NCBI GenBank assembly: GCA_009760855.2
Contig: WPIO01000147.1
Coordinates: 793,001-857,000, forward strand
DNA: 64,000 bases
Source of the DNA: Cristatella mucedo
Taxonomy: Eukaryota; Bryozoa; Phylactolaemata; Cristatellidae
Reading direction: 5' to 3'
The notes beneath the pieces were generated by a model that saw only the letters and a list, made by a program, of their open reading frames with translations, was not told the origin of the DNA and searched no databases. Positions 1 to 12,319 of this stretch are shown here, piece after piece. The position numbers and the translations under genes are program-made. The stretch's first letter is position 1, and each line of letters opens with the position of its first letter.

Positions 1-121
1 TACTGACCATTCAATTGCATTGCTCTTTGCAGCAAGTAAATTGCATGTAAAGTGCCTAGAAAGAGATTGAGTTCTTTCAAGTCACTTTATCAAGTGCATT
101 ATTAGTATTATTATTATTACT
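1..121 (+). mobile_element. Family 1 (L2/CR1-like) LINE, 3' end
   Basis: This is the 3' terminus of the LINE that recurs through the window. It shows the conserved AAAGTGCC...CACTTTATCAAGTGCATTATT end and an ATT-trinucleotide tail that closes at about 121. The 5' side is cut by the window edge. No coding sequence remains. Confidence 0.75.
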
Positions 122-149
122 AGGTTATCAGCGGGGCCGCTATCAGCTA

Positions 150-205
150 GGTTATCTGCCGCTATGCAAATGAGGCTGGCAAATCAGCTAAACGCTTATT
201 ACAGG
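150..205 (+). repeat. SINE 3' tail fragment
   Basis: The GCCGCTATGCAAATGAGGCT segment followed by AAATCAGCTAA matches the 3' part of the tRNA-derived SINE seen better at 16587, 33283, 58467 and 63815. The tRNA-like head is missing. From 216 to 606 I see no gene or recognisable repeat. Confidence 0.45.
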
Positions 206-606
206 TTCTGGTGCCGAGCTGCTTTATTTTGAACCACGCGCCTCATAGAAACGTCTTCGCACGGAGAAGGTCGGGCTACCCGCGTGAGAGCGTCGCGAGT
301 TTCTATGCAAGATATATGCAGGTATATGGGGTTGCGTTTAGAAATAGATTGAATAAATAGCATAGCGAGGAGCTAGCAAGTTTTTTATTGATAAATTCAC
401 GGGAAACCAATGCGAACGATCAGCTCGCACGCGCGCGAGCACCGGACGAAAGCCTAGCCTATTCGGTTTAACTGATGGCAGGATAGCTATGAAAATCAGG
501 ACACAAACACCCGTGCCAGCATGATATTACCTAAGCAGTGTTTGCCGAATCCCAAACAGACTTGCTCATTTACATGGCTCTACGACAATGCTTCGGTTTC
601 CAAGTA

Positions 607-772
607 CACGGAGACAAACATAAACAACAATAATAATACTAATACACTTGATATAGCGCCCTCAGAGAACTAAATGTAATGTAGTGTAATGTATCTCCGT
701 CAGTAACTCCACAAAGTCATAAAGATGTCTTCTTAGGCACTTTACATCTGCTGCAAAGGAAGCACTATTGAG
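607..772 (-). mobile_element. Family 1 LINE 3' end, interrupted
   Basis: This is an antisense LINE terminus with its AAT-type tail at the low-coordinate side. The conserved GCGCCCTCAGAGAACT block is followed by about 56 bp of foreign sequence, and then CTTAGGCACTTTACATCTGC resumes. The interruption is the 3' end of another retroelement family. Confidence 0.65.
672..728 (-). mobile_element. Family 2 retroelement 3' end nested in a family 1 LINE
   Basis: The ATGTATCTCCGTCAGTAACT block followed by CCACAAAGTCATAAAGA also occurs at 19146 and, in sense, at the ends of the 7440 and 33720 copies. The ATGTAATGTAGTGTAATG side is the element's short-unit tail. It splits the surrounding LINE terminus, so it inserted later. 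Confidence 0.55.
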
Positions 773-814
773 TGGTTGGTGTACTAAAGTTAGTTATAAA
801 CTAAATTAATCCCA

Positions 815-1752
815 GCCCCTTTAAAAAAAAAGCTGTAGTCAGGCCACTTCTCAAGAAAGCGACACTAGACCAAGAGAACGTGAGCAACTACCGCCGTCTC
901 CTTCTACCACTCCTATCAAAGACACTGGAAAGAGTCGTGGCAGACCAGCTGAACTCATATATTGAAACTTCAAACCTTGCTTGTAAGTTCCAGTCTGTTT
1001 TTAGAGCTAATCACTCCACAGAATCGGTATTGCTTAGGATGTACAACGACCTATTTAAGAATGCAGACACGGTGAGTATTTCTGCTCGTTTTGCTCGACC
1101 TTTCGGCAGCTTTTGATAATATCGATCACCAAGTTCTTCTAGAGCACCTCTCATCTCGCCCAGGCATCACTGGCATTGCTCTGCAATGGTTCAGGTCCTA
1201 TCTCAGTGGCAGACTTCAGAGTATTGACGTGAACGGACAAAGATCAACCGAGGTAACTCTGAAATATGGGGTACTTCAGGGCTCCGTGCTAGGTCCGGCT
1301 CTTTTCACGGTTTATACTCTCCTTCTGCCCCACCTGATTGCCAAGCACAATCTAGGCTTTCACTTCTATGCGGATGACACTCAGTTGTACCGTTGATTTG
1401 ATCACTACCAGCCTTCGAGCGCGTCGAATTCTCTCAACTCCTTTGCTGCATGTATTGACGATATCCGCACATGGATGGCAGCAAATTTCCTTAGATTAAA
1501 TGACGATAAAAATAACTTACTAGTTTTAGGCAAACCAAGTGTGATTCAGAAATTGAAAAGGCTGACGCTCAAAATTGGCTCTGCCAATCATTTGGAGACT
1601 GTGCATTTAGTTCACATGCTCCCAAAGCCTGGAAGTCACTCCCGACTTGCGTCACGACATCCCCTGACTTGATCGCATTTAAAAAGAACTTAAAACACAC
1701 TGAGTTCTCTGAGGGCGCTTTATCAAGTGTATTATTGTTATTATTAAATGAA
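815..1752 (+). mobile_element. Family 1 LINE, reverse transcriptase pseudogene, internally deleted
   Basis: A 5'-truncated LINE copy. Readable RT blocks are VRPLLKKATLDQENVSNYR, a fingers segment with FRANHSTES, LDLSAAFDNIDH (first catalytic Asp), a YGVLQGSVLGP block and FHFYADDTQLY (catalytic YADD). A frame change lies near 1100 and a stop follows YADD near 1396. At about 1590 the sequence jumps from KIGSA directly to the extreme C-terminal block (DRAFSSHAPKAWKSLP-type), so several hundred bases of thumb-coding sequence are missing. It ends with the GGGCGCTTTATCAAGTGTATTATT terminus and an ATT tail. It cannot encode a working enzyme. The family call (L2/CR1 group) rests on RT motif style and the tail. 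Confidence 0.85.
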
Positions 1753-1939
1753 ACCCCCAATTGTATGCGCATCTTAGGATATTATCAACTAGCTGCAAGC
1801 TACTCGCTGCTACTAGGATAGTATCTCCTAGCTAATGGCAGGGAACCTCCGAAAACGACGGACCCAAAAACTGAAGTCAAGTCTGGAGAGCTCGACAAGA
1901 GGACAAGGGCTGCGCCATGGCTCAAGAATATTGGAGCCA

Positions 1940-2070
1940 ATTTTATATTTCAATATAGCAATATATATATATATATATATAATATTTATATAATATATTT
2001 CAACGTATAATATATTTCAGTATATATAATATATTTTAATATTCAATATTTCAATATTATATTTCAATTC
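1940..2070. repeat. AT-rich low-complexity tract
   Basis: About 130 bp of imperfect AATATATTTCAA-like units with an uninterrupted TA run near 1962-1980. No gene signal. Confidence 0.7.
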
Positions 2071-2289
2071 AGCCAGTTTTATACCAAAAATGTTTGCGGC
2101 AACCAGAGTCGACAGACGCGACGTGACTTGACAAAGAGCCGGAGGTGAGGGGGAGGAGATAAACAAATTGATTACCAAAGCACTAGCAGCTCAAGGCTTA
2201 CTGTTTTACCGGCGCGTAGAGCTTCTCTTAGTTTATTTTTCGGTCTATACATACCGCGAGTGCACTTCAATATCCTAGATGACCACTAT

Positions 2290-3330
2290 TGACAGCGCCG
2301 AGCTAGCTGCAATGCCGCCAACGAACGAGTAGTTTTGCACCAATTTAAGCAGTGCAAGACAGTGACTGTAAATGCTGAGAATGGAAAAAACGCTCTCCGC
2401 CGTGCCGCCGCCGCCGCAAGCTGCCAGCACAGCTTGGAGAGGCGGATAGGTCCGGTGCTGAGCTTGAGTGTCTCGGAGGAAAAGTGCCTGGGAAAAGTGC
2501 CCTCCGATTGCTGTTTGGTCAGGCGACGCGTCTTCTTTCCGCCCGTGCTCTCGCGTGGGGCCGCTGCATGTGGCTTGCTCCCATATCGCTCGCCAGACCG
2601 GTTCGCGGCCGTCGTCATCCAGCCCAACTTCTGCAGTAGGTGAGCGGACGCAAAGTCGTCGTTTCTCAGTGAGCGCCGACAGCGAGCTCTTGTCTTGGTC
2701 GCTTTGGTGCCGTCCGGCCCATTACGGTTTCGCAGAGGCGCTCTACCCTCGCGTCAGTGAGAAATACGCTGCTAGAGCAGCCTTCGCAGCGGTCAGTAGT
2801 AAGTACTTTTTTGCGTAGTGAAAGGACTTTTGTCTCGTCACCGAGTCGCCTTTCGTATTCTGTTGAGGCAGTAGTCGTAACTCTTCTATATGCAGTAATT
2901 TAGTAATAAGTTTCCCTAAATCGCCGGATTCCGCTTTTAAACGGCGGCGGCGGAGTGGCCCAACTGGTTCACGGAAGACAAGAAACGTGCGCTGAACACT
3001 CCGTACAGGGCTAAACATTCGGAAGTCCTAGCTGAACCCTGAACTACACACCGCCGAGTTATTTTAGTGGGCGTCGCTCTCCGATGGACGCCCCCCCCCC
3101 CGGCTTGTCGCAGCGAGGCAGCCCCTGCGCCGCCCTGCGCTGCCCTGATGCTGAGGGATCGGAGAGTGGCGAGTGCGTCGGGGTCGTCATGTAAGCGACA
3201 AACGAATCTAGAAGCCTAGGCCGTTCGTCATCGTCGATTTTGGCTGTAATGTGCGTCGCATTGCAATCAGCACCGTAGACAGAATTTGGGCAATGGAATG
3301 AACCTTGACCTTAAGTGAAGCAGCCAACAG
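2290..3330. other. CpG-rich block without a recognised gene
   Basis: GC-rich and CpG-rich, unlike the AT-rich sequence on its left. It holds donor-like sites (GTGAGC after 2639, GTAAGT near 2799) and a C homopolymer at about 3090. Open frames exist on both strands but are short and not convincing. It could be a promoter or untranslated exon region; this is inference from composition only. Confidence 0.3.
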
Positions 3331-3383
3331 CAGGAGCGCTGAGTGTGTCGGGTGGCCGGCCAACTGCCCAATGCGAGATCAGT

Positions 3384-4913
3384 AATAATAATAATAATAA
3401 TATTGCACTTGATAAAGCGCCCTCAGAGAACTTAATCTCTTTCTAGGCGCTTTACATTTGCTGCAAAGTGATACGCAATAGAATAGTAAGTAAAATCATG
3501 CTTGAAAAACAAACAAAATGAATAACATGGTTAGGGGTTACATGCACTGGGTCAGCATGCAAATGTGGTTAGTGGCAGCATGAACAGTGTCAGCACGCAT
3601 AAGCACATCGAGGACAAATCACAAGGACCCACTAAATGCTGTCCTAAATAGGTATGTTTTTAAGTTTCTTTTAAATGTGGTCAGGTCAGGGGATGTTCTG
3701 ATGCAGGTCGGGAGGGAGTTCCAGGCTGTGGGAGCATACGAGCTAAATGCACGGTCTCCAAAGGATTTAAGGTTTGTACGAGGTATTTCTAGACTGTTGG
3801 ATTCCGAAAAGCGAGTGGTACGATGCTTTGCCTGATGGGGTAGTATCTCTGAAAGATAGGCTGGAGCCATAGAATGAAGAGACCTAAAAGTGAGCGACAA
3901 AACCTTGAAGTCAATCCGTTGCTTGACTGGTAACCAGTGCAGGTCGGCGAGAAGTGGAGTAATGTGGCAACTGCGACGCTCACGACAGACAAGCCTAGCT
4001 GCAGAGTTTTGCACCAGCTGCAATCGCCTGATCGCACATGCTGGTAGGCCAGTAAGCAGTGAGTTGCAGAAGTCGAGACGAGATGTCACGAATGCATGGA
4101 CCAACTTGGACGTGGTATCCTTATCTAAACAAGCCCTAATTTTAGCAATGTTATGAAGCTGAAAATAGGCTGATTTGACTGTGGAGCTGATGTGGTCGTC
4201 TAACGAGAGGTCGCTTTGGAATATGACACCTAGATTTCGAGCTGATGCAACTGGAGATATGCTGGCAGAGCCAATTTTGAAAGTCAGCCTTTCCAATTTC
4301 TGAATAACACTAGGTTTGCCCATAACTAGTAAGTTTGTTTTATCGTCGTTTAGTTTTAGAAAATTTGCTGCCATTCATGATCGGATGTCATCAATGCATG
4401 CAGCAAGTGAGTTGAGAGAATTTGAGGTGCTCGAAGGCTGGGAGGGATCAAAGCAAAGGTACAACTGAGTGTCATCCGCATAGAAGTGAAAGCCTAGATT
4501 GTGCTTGGCAATCACATCAGCGAGAGGGAGAGTATAAACGGTGAAAAGGACCGGACCTAGCACAGAGCCCCTGAGGTACTCCATATTTTAGAGGTACTTC
4601 AGATGATCTTTGTCCATTCACGTCAACACTCTGGAGTCTCCCACTGAGATAGGACCTGAACCACTGCAGAGCAGTGCCAGTGATGCCCAGGCGAGATGAG
4701 ATGCGCTCTAGAAGAACTTTGTGATCGATGGTATCAAAAGCTGCCGAAAGATCGAGCAAAACAAGAAGAGACACTCTACCCATGTCTGCATTCCTAAGTA
4801 GGTCGTTGTATACCCGAAGCAATGCTGACTCTGTGGAGTGATTAGCTCTAAAGCCAGACTGGAACTTACTAGCAAGGTGTGAGGTTTCGATATACGAGTT
4901 CATCAGTAGATGT
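3384..4913 (-). mobile_element. Family 1 LINE, long RT-bearing copy with two lesions
   Basis: The best preserved RT-bearing copy of this LINE, 5'-truncated near 4913. On the minus strand it reads FRANHSTES, LDLSAAFDTIDH, GITGTALQWFRSYLSG, SVLGPVLF, FHFYADDTQLY, MAANFLKLNDDKTN, SRLDFCNSLL and a C-terminal APTAWNSLPT block. Only two clear lesions interrupt the frame: one extra G in the GVPQGS block near 4570, and a TGG-to-TGA change just before MAANF at about 4375. The 3' UTR and an AAT tail follow to 3384. No endonuclease part is present. Few lesions and near-identity to the copy at 43767 indicate recent activity. Confidence 0.9.
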
Positions 4914-6002
4914 AGGGGGCCCCTAACATTTCCTGTCACTAACTTCGACCGCGGTAAAAAAAAAAAAGAAAACAATTCTTTCGATCGAAAAGCTCACACT
5001 CTGTAGACAAAGCGTGCGTAGTCTGAACTGTTCATGTGGGTCGGGTGTAGAGATGAATATACTTTCGTTGCGAGCCTTTTGCTCGAAGCTCCAAAGTCGG
5101 AGATATTCGGCACTAGACCACATCTATTTAAGTCTTGGCAATCGCCGCAAGCCAAGTCATCCATGGACAGCGACAATTCATATCGATTGACATATCCATA
5201 GATGCGCTAACGACAGCAGGGACAGTCGGCCAGCAATAATGGTCATCGATACATCTGCGTGAAGGCGTCGAGATTAACTCATAAAATCCCAGACCAGCAG
5301 CGATACCGAATGAGATGAGCATGCCTATCGGAACGCACTGCGTCACTTACTTGAACACTGACGTCGACCGCCGCTCGAAAAGTCTTCCGGCTCACGAAAG
5401 CGCCTCGTAATACTTTCTCCGAGTTGCGTTTATATCTACTCAAAGCCATACCGAACACAAGCCCGGAGGTAGAGGGCCGTGGAGGAGAGTGGGGAGAGGG
5501 TAGAAAACGCCACTCCTCAGGGGATCGTGAGTTGAGACCGTTGCACAGTTCTATGCAGTGCGCATGCAACAGACGCAAAAGTTCATACTGATTGTCTCTA
5601 ATCGTTACGCAGGCTGGTGTTTGAAGATGATCTCTAATTAGAGACGATCGCTAATTATTTCTAGCAGCATGGCATAGGCGTGCAGGTCAACGAGTAAGAT
5701 CTGTGCGAGAAAGACGCTCTATCGAATATGGCAACTACCGTAAGGATTCGCTCATTCCACATGGGCAACCCTCACGAGAGCTCGAGCGAAAGTACAGCGA
5801 CATAGATTCGGCGGCCACTTGCTGACACTAGCGTCTCCCGGGGTAGGGTGTTGAAGATGGCGCTGGTTGAACTTAAAGTTGGTTGGTTTGAACTTAAAGA
5901 AATATTCCGAATCTCAAGTTAGCACTTTTTTGTATAGGAGCCGTAAACAGCTGCTCATAGCTTTCAGACTTGCGATTGCCCAGGAAGCCACCAACAACAG
6001 AC
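4914..6002. other. No gene recognised
   Basis: An unassigned stretch with short A-run sequence near 4958 and a perfect 14-bp palindrome TCTCTAATTAGAGA at about 5631-5644. No convincing coding sequence, RNA gene or repeat match to the rest of the window. Confidence 0.4.
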
Positions 6003-6512
6003 CGGCACAGGTCTTGTCGCTCAATTTTAGGTCACTTCATTCTCTGGCTTGTCTATCAGATCTACTCCCCCACCGGGCCAAGCATCGTTCCACCCGCTTT
6101 TCGGAATCCAACAGTTTACCAATACCTCGTACAAACCTCAAATCCCTTGGAGACCGTGCATTTAGTTCCTTTGCTCACAAAGCCTGGAACTCACTTCCGA
6201 CTTTCGCCACAACATCCCCTGACTTGACCGCATTTAAAAAGAACTTAAAACACACCTATTTAGGACAGCATTTAGTGGGTCCCTGTGATTCGTATTTCAT
6301 GTGCTTATGCGTGCTGACAAAGTGCATGCTGCCACTAACCACATTTGCATGCTGACCCTGTGCATGTCACCCCTAACCATGTTATTCATGTTTATCAAGC
6401 ATGATATTATTCACCATTCAATCGCACTTCCTTTGCAGTAAATGTAAAGCACCTATAAAGAGATTGAGTTCTCTGAGGATGCTTTATCAAGTGCATTATT
6501 ATTATTATAAGA
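6003..6512 (+). mobile_element. Family 1 LINE, 3' fragment
   Basis: Encodes only the last part of the RT ORF (LNFRSLHSLACLSDLLPHRA, then KAWNSLPTFATTSPDLTAF) and the 3' UTR with the AGAAGAGATTGAG-type hairpin and an ATT tail ending near 6510. The C-terminal frame is open to a stop near 6355. Confidence 0.8.
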
Positions 6513-7439
6513 ACTGCCACGCAACTGATCCGAACCGCCTGCACCGTTCTGTTTCGCTTCTTGGCAAATTCATCAAATTCTACGATCTTCTTTATCTGCC
6601 GTCTGACAATACTATACTAATAATACTATAATATATTAATACTATAATAATACTAGCATTGACTTTTTTCTCAAGCAGCCGTGCATAGAAATGTTGGAAG
6701 CACTTGAAAGCTGCTAAATTATTGCCTAGAGCCTCGGACAATTACCTGAGAGTAGGCCTAACTGTGACAGGTGCAGTGGTGGTACCGGCACTGGCTTCTT
6801 GCCTGCAGCTCCTCACCCTTGATGGCTTCCGCTTTGCTTCCCAGGTTCGCTTTGGCCAGTTCCGTTTTTGATAGTGCTCAATAGTGTCCCCGCCGTCCCA
6901 GAGGCACAGAAAACAAGAAACAAGAGGCCTTCTTGAAACTGCCTTAGCTGAAACTCTCTTGGCCGGATACCAGTGAGAGCGTCACGTTTTAGTTCCCAGC
7001 CTATAGTCGCCATAATTTAGGGCACTAACCAGCATCATGCTACTGGTGTAGTCCTCTTTGAGGTGCACAGAATAAACGATCGGGAGGGACGGCCTCATCT
7101 GTGACGCTGGAATATGGATCTGCAGTATCCACCTCACTCGATTGCTGCTCTCCGCTGACCGTGACTGATCCCTCTCCGAATGGGTGGGAATGGTGAGCTC
7201 GTGGCCGATGTAGTACGGGGCCGATGGGCGAAGGAGTGCGTGGATGGATACATTGATGGAAGCAGGCGCGCTCTCGCCGATTCGATGAGTGGCGGGATCA
7301 ACCACACAGAAGTAGCAGTTGCTCGATTGGCCAAATTGGTTTCCGCCAAATTCTTGAGGCAGCAAACGTCACGGCTCTCTTGACGTCCCCTGTATCGGCC
7401 TGCAACATACCAACACTGGGTAAATTAAAATTTTTTATT
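6513..7439. other. No gene recognised
   Basis: Only short accidental open frames and an AATACTATAATA-type AT repeat near 6610-6650. Nothing assignable. Confidence 0.4.
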
Positions 7440-7802
7440 TCACAAATGGCCTAGAATTGTGCAAGCTTTAGTTCTGCAGGTCCTAGACTGTGGAACTCAC
7501 TTCCACGATTCTTAAGCAACGACAACTACTCTCCCGCTGCCGACTATGGCTCATCCTTTCCAGAGATCCTGAGCTGCTACTTCCATGCTACTCACTACCT
7601 CAACTGCTCTCCTGACTCTTCTATACTCCTACGCTTCACACTCTCTCTTTTTTGCGTGAGATGAAGTCTGTTGGCTACCGAATGCATACCGAAAGCCGCC
7701 GAGGCTGTGGAGTTTGCTATTCAAAACTCTCCTCCGTAACACCCGAACAGTCCTGGTGACTTTGCGGAGTTACAGAAGGAGATAAATTACATTACATTAC
7801 AA
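7440..7802 (+). mobile_element. Family 2 non-LTR element, 3' end
   Basis: This copy differs from family 1. It encodes a GPRLWNSLPRFL-type C-terminal RT-ORF block, common just before the stop in non-LTR elements. An RNA-like 3' UTR with ACCGAAAGCCGCCGAGGCTG follows, and it ends in TTTGCGGAGTTACAGAAGG and an ATTAC pentamer tail. The same order is seen at 33720 (sense) and 19146 (antisense). Confidence 0.65.
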
Positions 7803-8314
7803 GAAATTATTTCATCTAGCGAGCAGTGCTCGTTCAGCATACCTTCAAGAGTGCTCTTGCAATGCGTACATGTGAAATGAAGCAAGCGCCCAGAGCTTGT
7901 CTCGATCTCTAACGGTCATGCTGAAGTGTACCTTGTAGGCCTCGCGCAATTTAACAGACGCTTCCAGAGCGAAATTGTTCTTCTTGTCTTAATAAATTGT
8001 CCACACATAGCAAAGTGCATCTGTTGGGTGGGTGCAGACGACCTCTTAATGCCATATCGATGAAGTACGGCTAGCTAATTCGAGTAGCTGGGTAACGATA
8101 AAACCAGTGAATTTCAAAATATAATTATCCTGACCGCCTTAGGATATTTGTTTAAAAAAATAGATATTTTTAAAAGAAGAGATGGAGATTCGTCGCTTGA
8201 ATATGTCTCATCACGACATTTTCCACCTCGTTGTTTAAAGCTCCATTTGATTTGTCAAATATCCTCAAGGTAGGTCGAGAATTTCGGTCAGGCCTTTGTT
8301 GGTTGGTGGGGGCT
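7803..8314. other. No gene recognised
   Basis: AT-leaning unique sequence between two retroelement fragments. No coding or RNA signal was seen. Confidence 0.4.
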
Positions 8315-9475
8315 CTTATTTTTCTTATTCACGTTTTACACTCTCCTTCTTGCCGATGTAATTCCCAAGCACAGTTTAGGTTTTCACTTTTATGCGGATG
8401 ACACGCAGCCTTACATTTGCTTTGATTTCTCCCAGCCCTCCACCACGTTTAATTCTCTCAACTCTCTTGCTGCATGTATTGATGGCATCCGTACATAGAT
8501 GTAAGCAAATTTTCTTAAATTAAAATGATGGTAAAACCATCTTACTAGTTATGGGCAAACCAAGTGTGATTCGGAAATTGCGAAGGCTATCGCACAAAGT
8601 TGGATCTGCCAGCATATCGCCTGTTAAATCTGCACGAAATCTAGGTGACAGGTTCCAAAGTGAACTTTCATTAGATGACCACATCAGCTCCACAGTCTAG
8701 TCTACTTACTTTCACTTACATAACATTGCTAAAATTCGGGCTTGTTTAGGCTGGGATGCCGCATCTAAATTGGTCCATACATTTGTGACATCTCGTCTTG
8801 ACTTCTGTAACTCACTTCTTGCTGGCGTACCTGTCTGTGGACTCAGGCGCCTACAGCTGGTGCACAATTCTGCTGCTAGGCTTGTCTGTCGTGAGCGTCG
8901 TAGTTGCCACACCACACCACATCTCGCCGACCTGTATTGGCTCCCAGTCAAGCAACATATCGACTTCAAGGTTTTGTTACTCACTTTCAGGTCCCTTCAT
9001 TCTTTGGCTCCAGCCTACCTATCAGTTCTTCTCCCTCACAAGGCTAGGGATCGCTCCATCCGCTTTTCGGAATCTAAGTGTGTAACAATGCCTCGTACAA
9101 ATCTCAAATCCTTTAGAGACCGTGCCTTTAGTTCGTATGTTCCCGAAGCCTGGAACTCACTCCCGACCTGCCTCACGACATCTACCGACTTGTTCACATT
9201 TAAAAAGAAACTAAAAACGCACCTATTTATCACAGCATTTAGTGGGTCCCTTTCGTCCGTCCTGTGTGTGCTTATGCTCGATAACACTGTGAATGCTGCC
9301 ACTAACCATAACTACGTGCTGACCCTTTGCATGTCACCCTAACCATGTTATTCATGTTGTTTATCAAGCATGATACCACCCATCATTCGATCGTGTTTCC
9401 TTTGCAGCAAATGTAAAGTGCCTATAAAGAGATTGAGTTCTCTGTGGGCGCTTTATCAAGTGTATTATCATTATC
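8315..9475 (+). mobile_element. Family 1 LINE, RT pseudogene 3' half
   Basis: Begins just upstream of the catalytic FHFYADDTQP block near 8380 and runs through the thumb and C-terminal region. The latter is open from about 8770 to 9342 (SRLDFCNSLLAGVPVCGLRR, later VPEAWNSLPTCL). Stops and a frame change lie near 8500-8700. The 3' UTR and ATT tail end near 9475. Confidence 0.85.
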
Positions 9476-10587
9476 ATTATTCTTTTCGCTTTGTCCTGAC
9501 CCTCGGGCCGAATGCTCGTCACCCAGTGGGGGGGGGACTCTCCAATGACCTCTTTAAGACGAATGAATCAGCCAGCAGCCTCGCGTTCTTTTGCGGCTGC
9601 CGGCGAATCTAAAGCCAAACTCCGCTCTGGGAGAGCGCTCGTAGGCTAGCGGCTGTTACTCCTTGTCACGTGACCGCAATTGACCGTCGAAGTGAAGGCT
9701 CGAGACCCACGGACAGTGAGCCCCCGAGGCTAACGCAAGCTTAGATCGCATCAGATAAGTGCGCTCACAAAGCTCCCGCACAAAGGCACGCCGCCGGAGG
9801 AGAAGACTCTCTAGGTGCTTAATGCTAAGTAGCCGAGCCGCTCGGCGGCTCCACGCCCGAAGCAGCGATGCGTGGCACGCGGTTAGAGTCTCCCAGTACA
9901 AAACGGCGTGGCGCGGGGCGGCGGACCGCCGCCGCCGCTGGCTTCGTACGATCTCGACGGGATGCGATGCTCGCGCTCATAGTATCTGGATACCCGCTGA
10001 CTGGCGCTGTGAAACGGCGAATCCGGGAATCCTGCGAAGCCAAGCCGCGAAATAGCCTAATGTACCGAAAATGAAAATACCGAAATATAATAATACCTAA
10101 TATACCGCTGTATACCGCTGTATACTGCTGCCGGTGCATTAGATCAAATTTAGGCTGCACCGAGAACCAAGCGAAATACCCTTAGTAACGCAGCGCCCTT
10201 AGTAACGCAGTGCCGTGTGTTCCTTAATGTAATTTAAAAACTGAAAAGCAGTCGCCATATAACAAGTGGTTTCTGTTTGCCTATTAAAATTAAAGTACTG
10301 GCTCTTGATCTTGCTCAGTCCTTTGAAGCGCTAGCTCTTTTGAAGCGGCGACCCATGACTCCCCCTGCCCCCGAGACCCTGCGAAATTCTCAAACAGTTA
10401 AGAATATCTCAGGCTTGGTCTTCAAAGCTCCAAAGTCCTCAGCACAGACAGCTTCACATGGCTGGCTTTCGGAGGCGCCCTTTTGATTCAGGCAACCTAG
10501 CCAGCCGGAAGGATTTCTTTACGGTTCCCAAAGAGCCGGGTCGTGAGTCGGAGGCGATCGATTGGAGTCGCAGCGCTAGTTTGGTCG
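9476..10587. other. GC-rich segment without a recognised gene
   Basis: 9500-10030 is CpG-rich with arginine-rich frames on both strands, typical of noncoding GC-rich DNA. 10070-10130 has a short TATACCGCTG direct repeat. No supported gene. Confidence 0.4.
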
Positions 10588-10740
10588 GCGGTTAAGGTGC
10601 TCGCCTTTAACAACCGATTTCCAGGTGAATGTATTTGATGACCGAGGTCGTGGGCTCGAACCCAGTGGCAAATGTGAAGCGCCTGAACAGTGATGAAGAT
10701 CTCACAGGGTGCCATACAAATGAATTAAATGCAAATGAGT
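10588..10740 (+). repeat. tRNA-derived SINE, partial
   Basis: Contains a box-B-like GAGGTCGTGGGCTCGAACCC head and, further on, the GCCATACAAATGA / GCAAATGAGTA tail motif of the family. It is more divergent than the copies at 16587 and 58467. Confidence 0.55.
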
Positions 10741-10957
10741 AGACAATGCTCGAGTGTCGGCGGCGTGCCTTTGCAGTGAGCTTCAGCTTCAGGTCTTGTC
10801 TGCACAGCTTCTTTTCAATTTTGGACGGCGACGACCGTCCGGCGGCGATGGATTCGGGTGGTCTGCTGGCCTGGCCAAGGTGGAGAGCGCCGCCCGAACC
10901 CCTTGGGCCGAAAAGCCCTCGTCGCAGCATCGATAGATGCAGCTGCCTAATGGCACG

Positions 10958-11001
10958 ACAGCAGCGACCTGCGATCGGACAGATCGGCAGGTCGCTGCTG
11001 T
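10958..11001. repeat. Perfect 15-bp inverted repeat
   Basis: The left arm ACAGCAGCGACCTGC (10958-10972) is exactly complementary to 10987-11001, with a 14-nt spacer that itself contains GATC twice. It lies in a CpG-rich stretch with no supported gene. Confidence 0.85.
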
Positions 11002-12319
11002 AAGAGCCTTCCCGCCTTTCCCTACAAAGCGGCATCGGCGCTCGTGCTCGACTGGTCAGGCGACCGGAGCTCCGCTGAGCAGCGGAGCCTTCGGAGGTTC
11101 GGAGCTCCGCTTGTCATCTGCTGGTCATCCCGCAAGTGTGCAGCGCTGAGCGAGGCCCGAGGAGGCTTAGGGCACTTTTTAAGCAGCCGTACGTAGAATA
11201 TTGTTCGGATATCAAACGATGCAGAACCGGCTACTTAAACCAGTCGACGGAACTCGAGAGAGCGCAATCATTTAGCGATCATTAGGAGCGATCGGATCGA
11301 TTAGGAGCGATCAATGTCCTCATGGCGACTGTCTTACTAAAGTGCCAGAGAACAGATCGAGTTCCAAGGCGGGGGCCGCGGTGGCTTTGCAGGTAACTTT
11401 CATCAAGATTATCAGTGTTTCTGCAAAATACATGCGATTCCTGAGCACACAGGTGGGCATACATGGAGCAATCGCTGAACCAGATTATTTCTCATGTCCG
11501 CGATATTTTAACCCAGGGAATCAACTCATTTTAAGGACAATCGGCTTCGCTGTAATAACGTATCGATTCTAGCTGGTTTTAGCATGAGAAGTAGATTTCC
11601 ATTGCTGCGTTCGCACAGAGTTATGCATGGCATAATTTAGCAGGAAGAGTGAGTGAGTGGACGGTGGACTAGCCTTGATTAATCACAAAAGCTATCCGAG
11701 CTCGAGTTTACTCGACCGGAAGCAGTTGCTAGCCGTTTTTACCCAACGAGTAGAGATACGTACGGAACAGAGTGTGTTAAAAGGAGTGGCCGCTGCATCC
11801 TAAATTGCGAGCAGCTGTTCCAAGAAACCAGCTGATAATGGTACGCCGCGAACGATTTGGGAAGCCAATTACGGCCGGCACGCAATTGGCATTTAATGGA
11901 CGTGTAGCAGCCGCCGGCCACCCAGCATAATTATTCGCCAACCCGGCTGCGAGCGCTTCCGTACTCGATTGCTTGCCCATCTGTAATGTCAGCTTAGATA
12001 GGTCAGCCACATCCGACCTGCATCCACCTCGGTCGGGGGAACCATGGACGCTCCCTGCCGCTCGGGCTGAGCAGACGATCTCTTCTCTGCTCGATGGTGC
12101 GACGAATTTTTACCGATATCCAAAGCAGTCAAAGCGAAATAAATCTATGAGAAAACTCCTCTTTTGATTTGATGAGACTGTACACTCAGCGACATGAGTA
12201 CTTACAAGCATTTCGAGAGAACTGGCCCCGAGCTCCGGATTTTGTTTCACATTAAAACGCAGTATGGTATGTAATCACCCACGTAAAGTCAAGCCATTAC
12301 ACATCCGTGCACTCATGCA

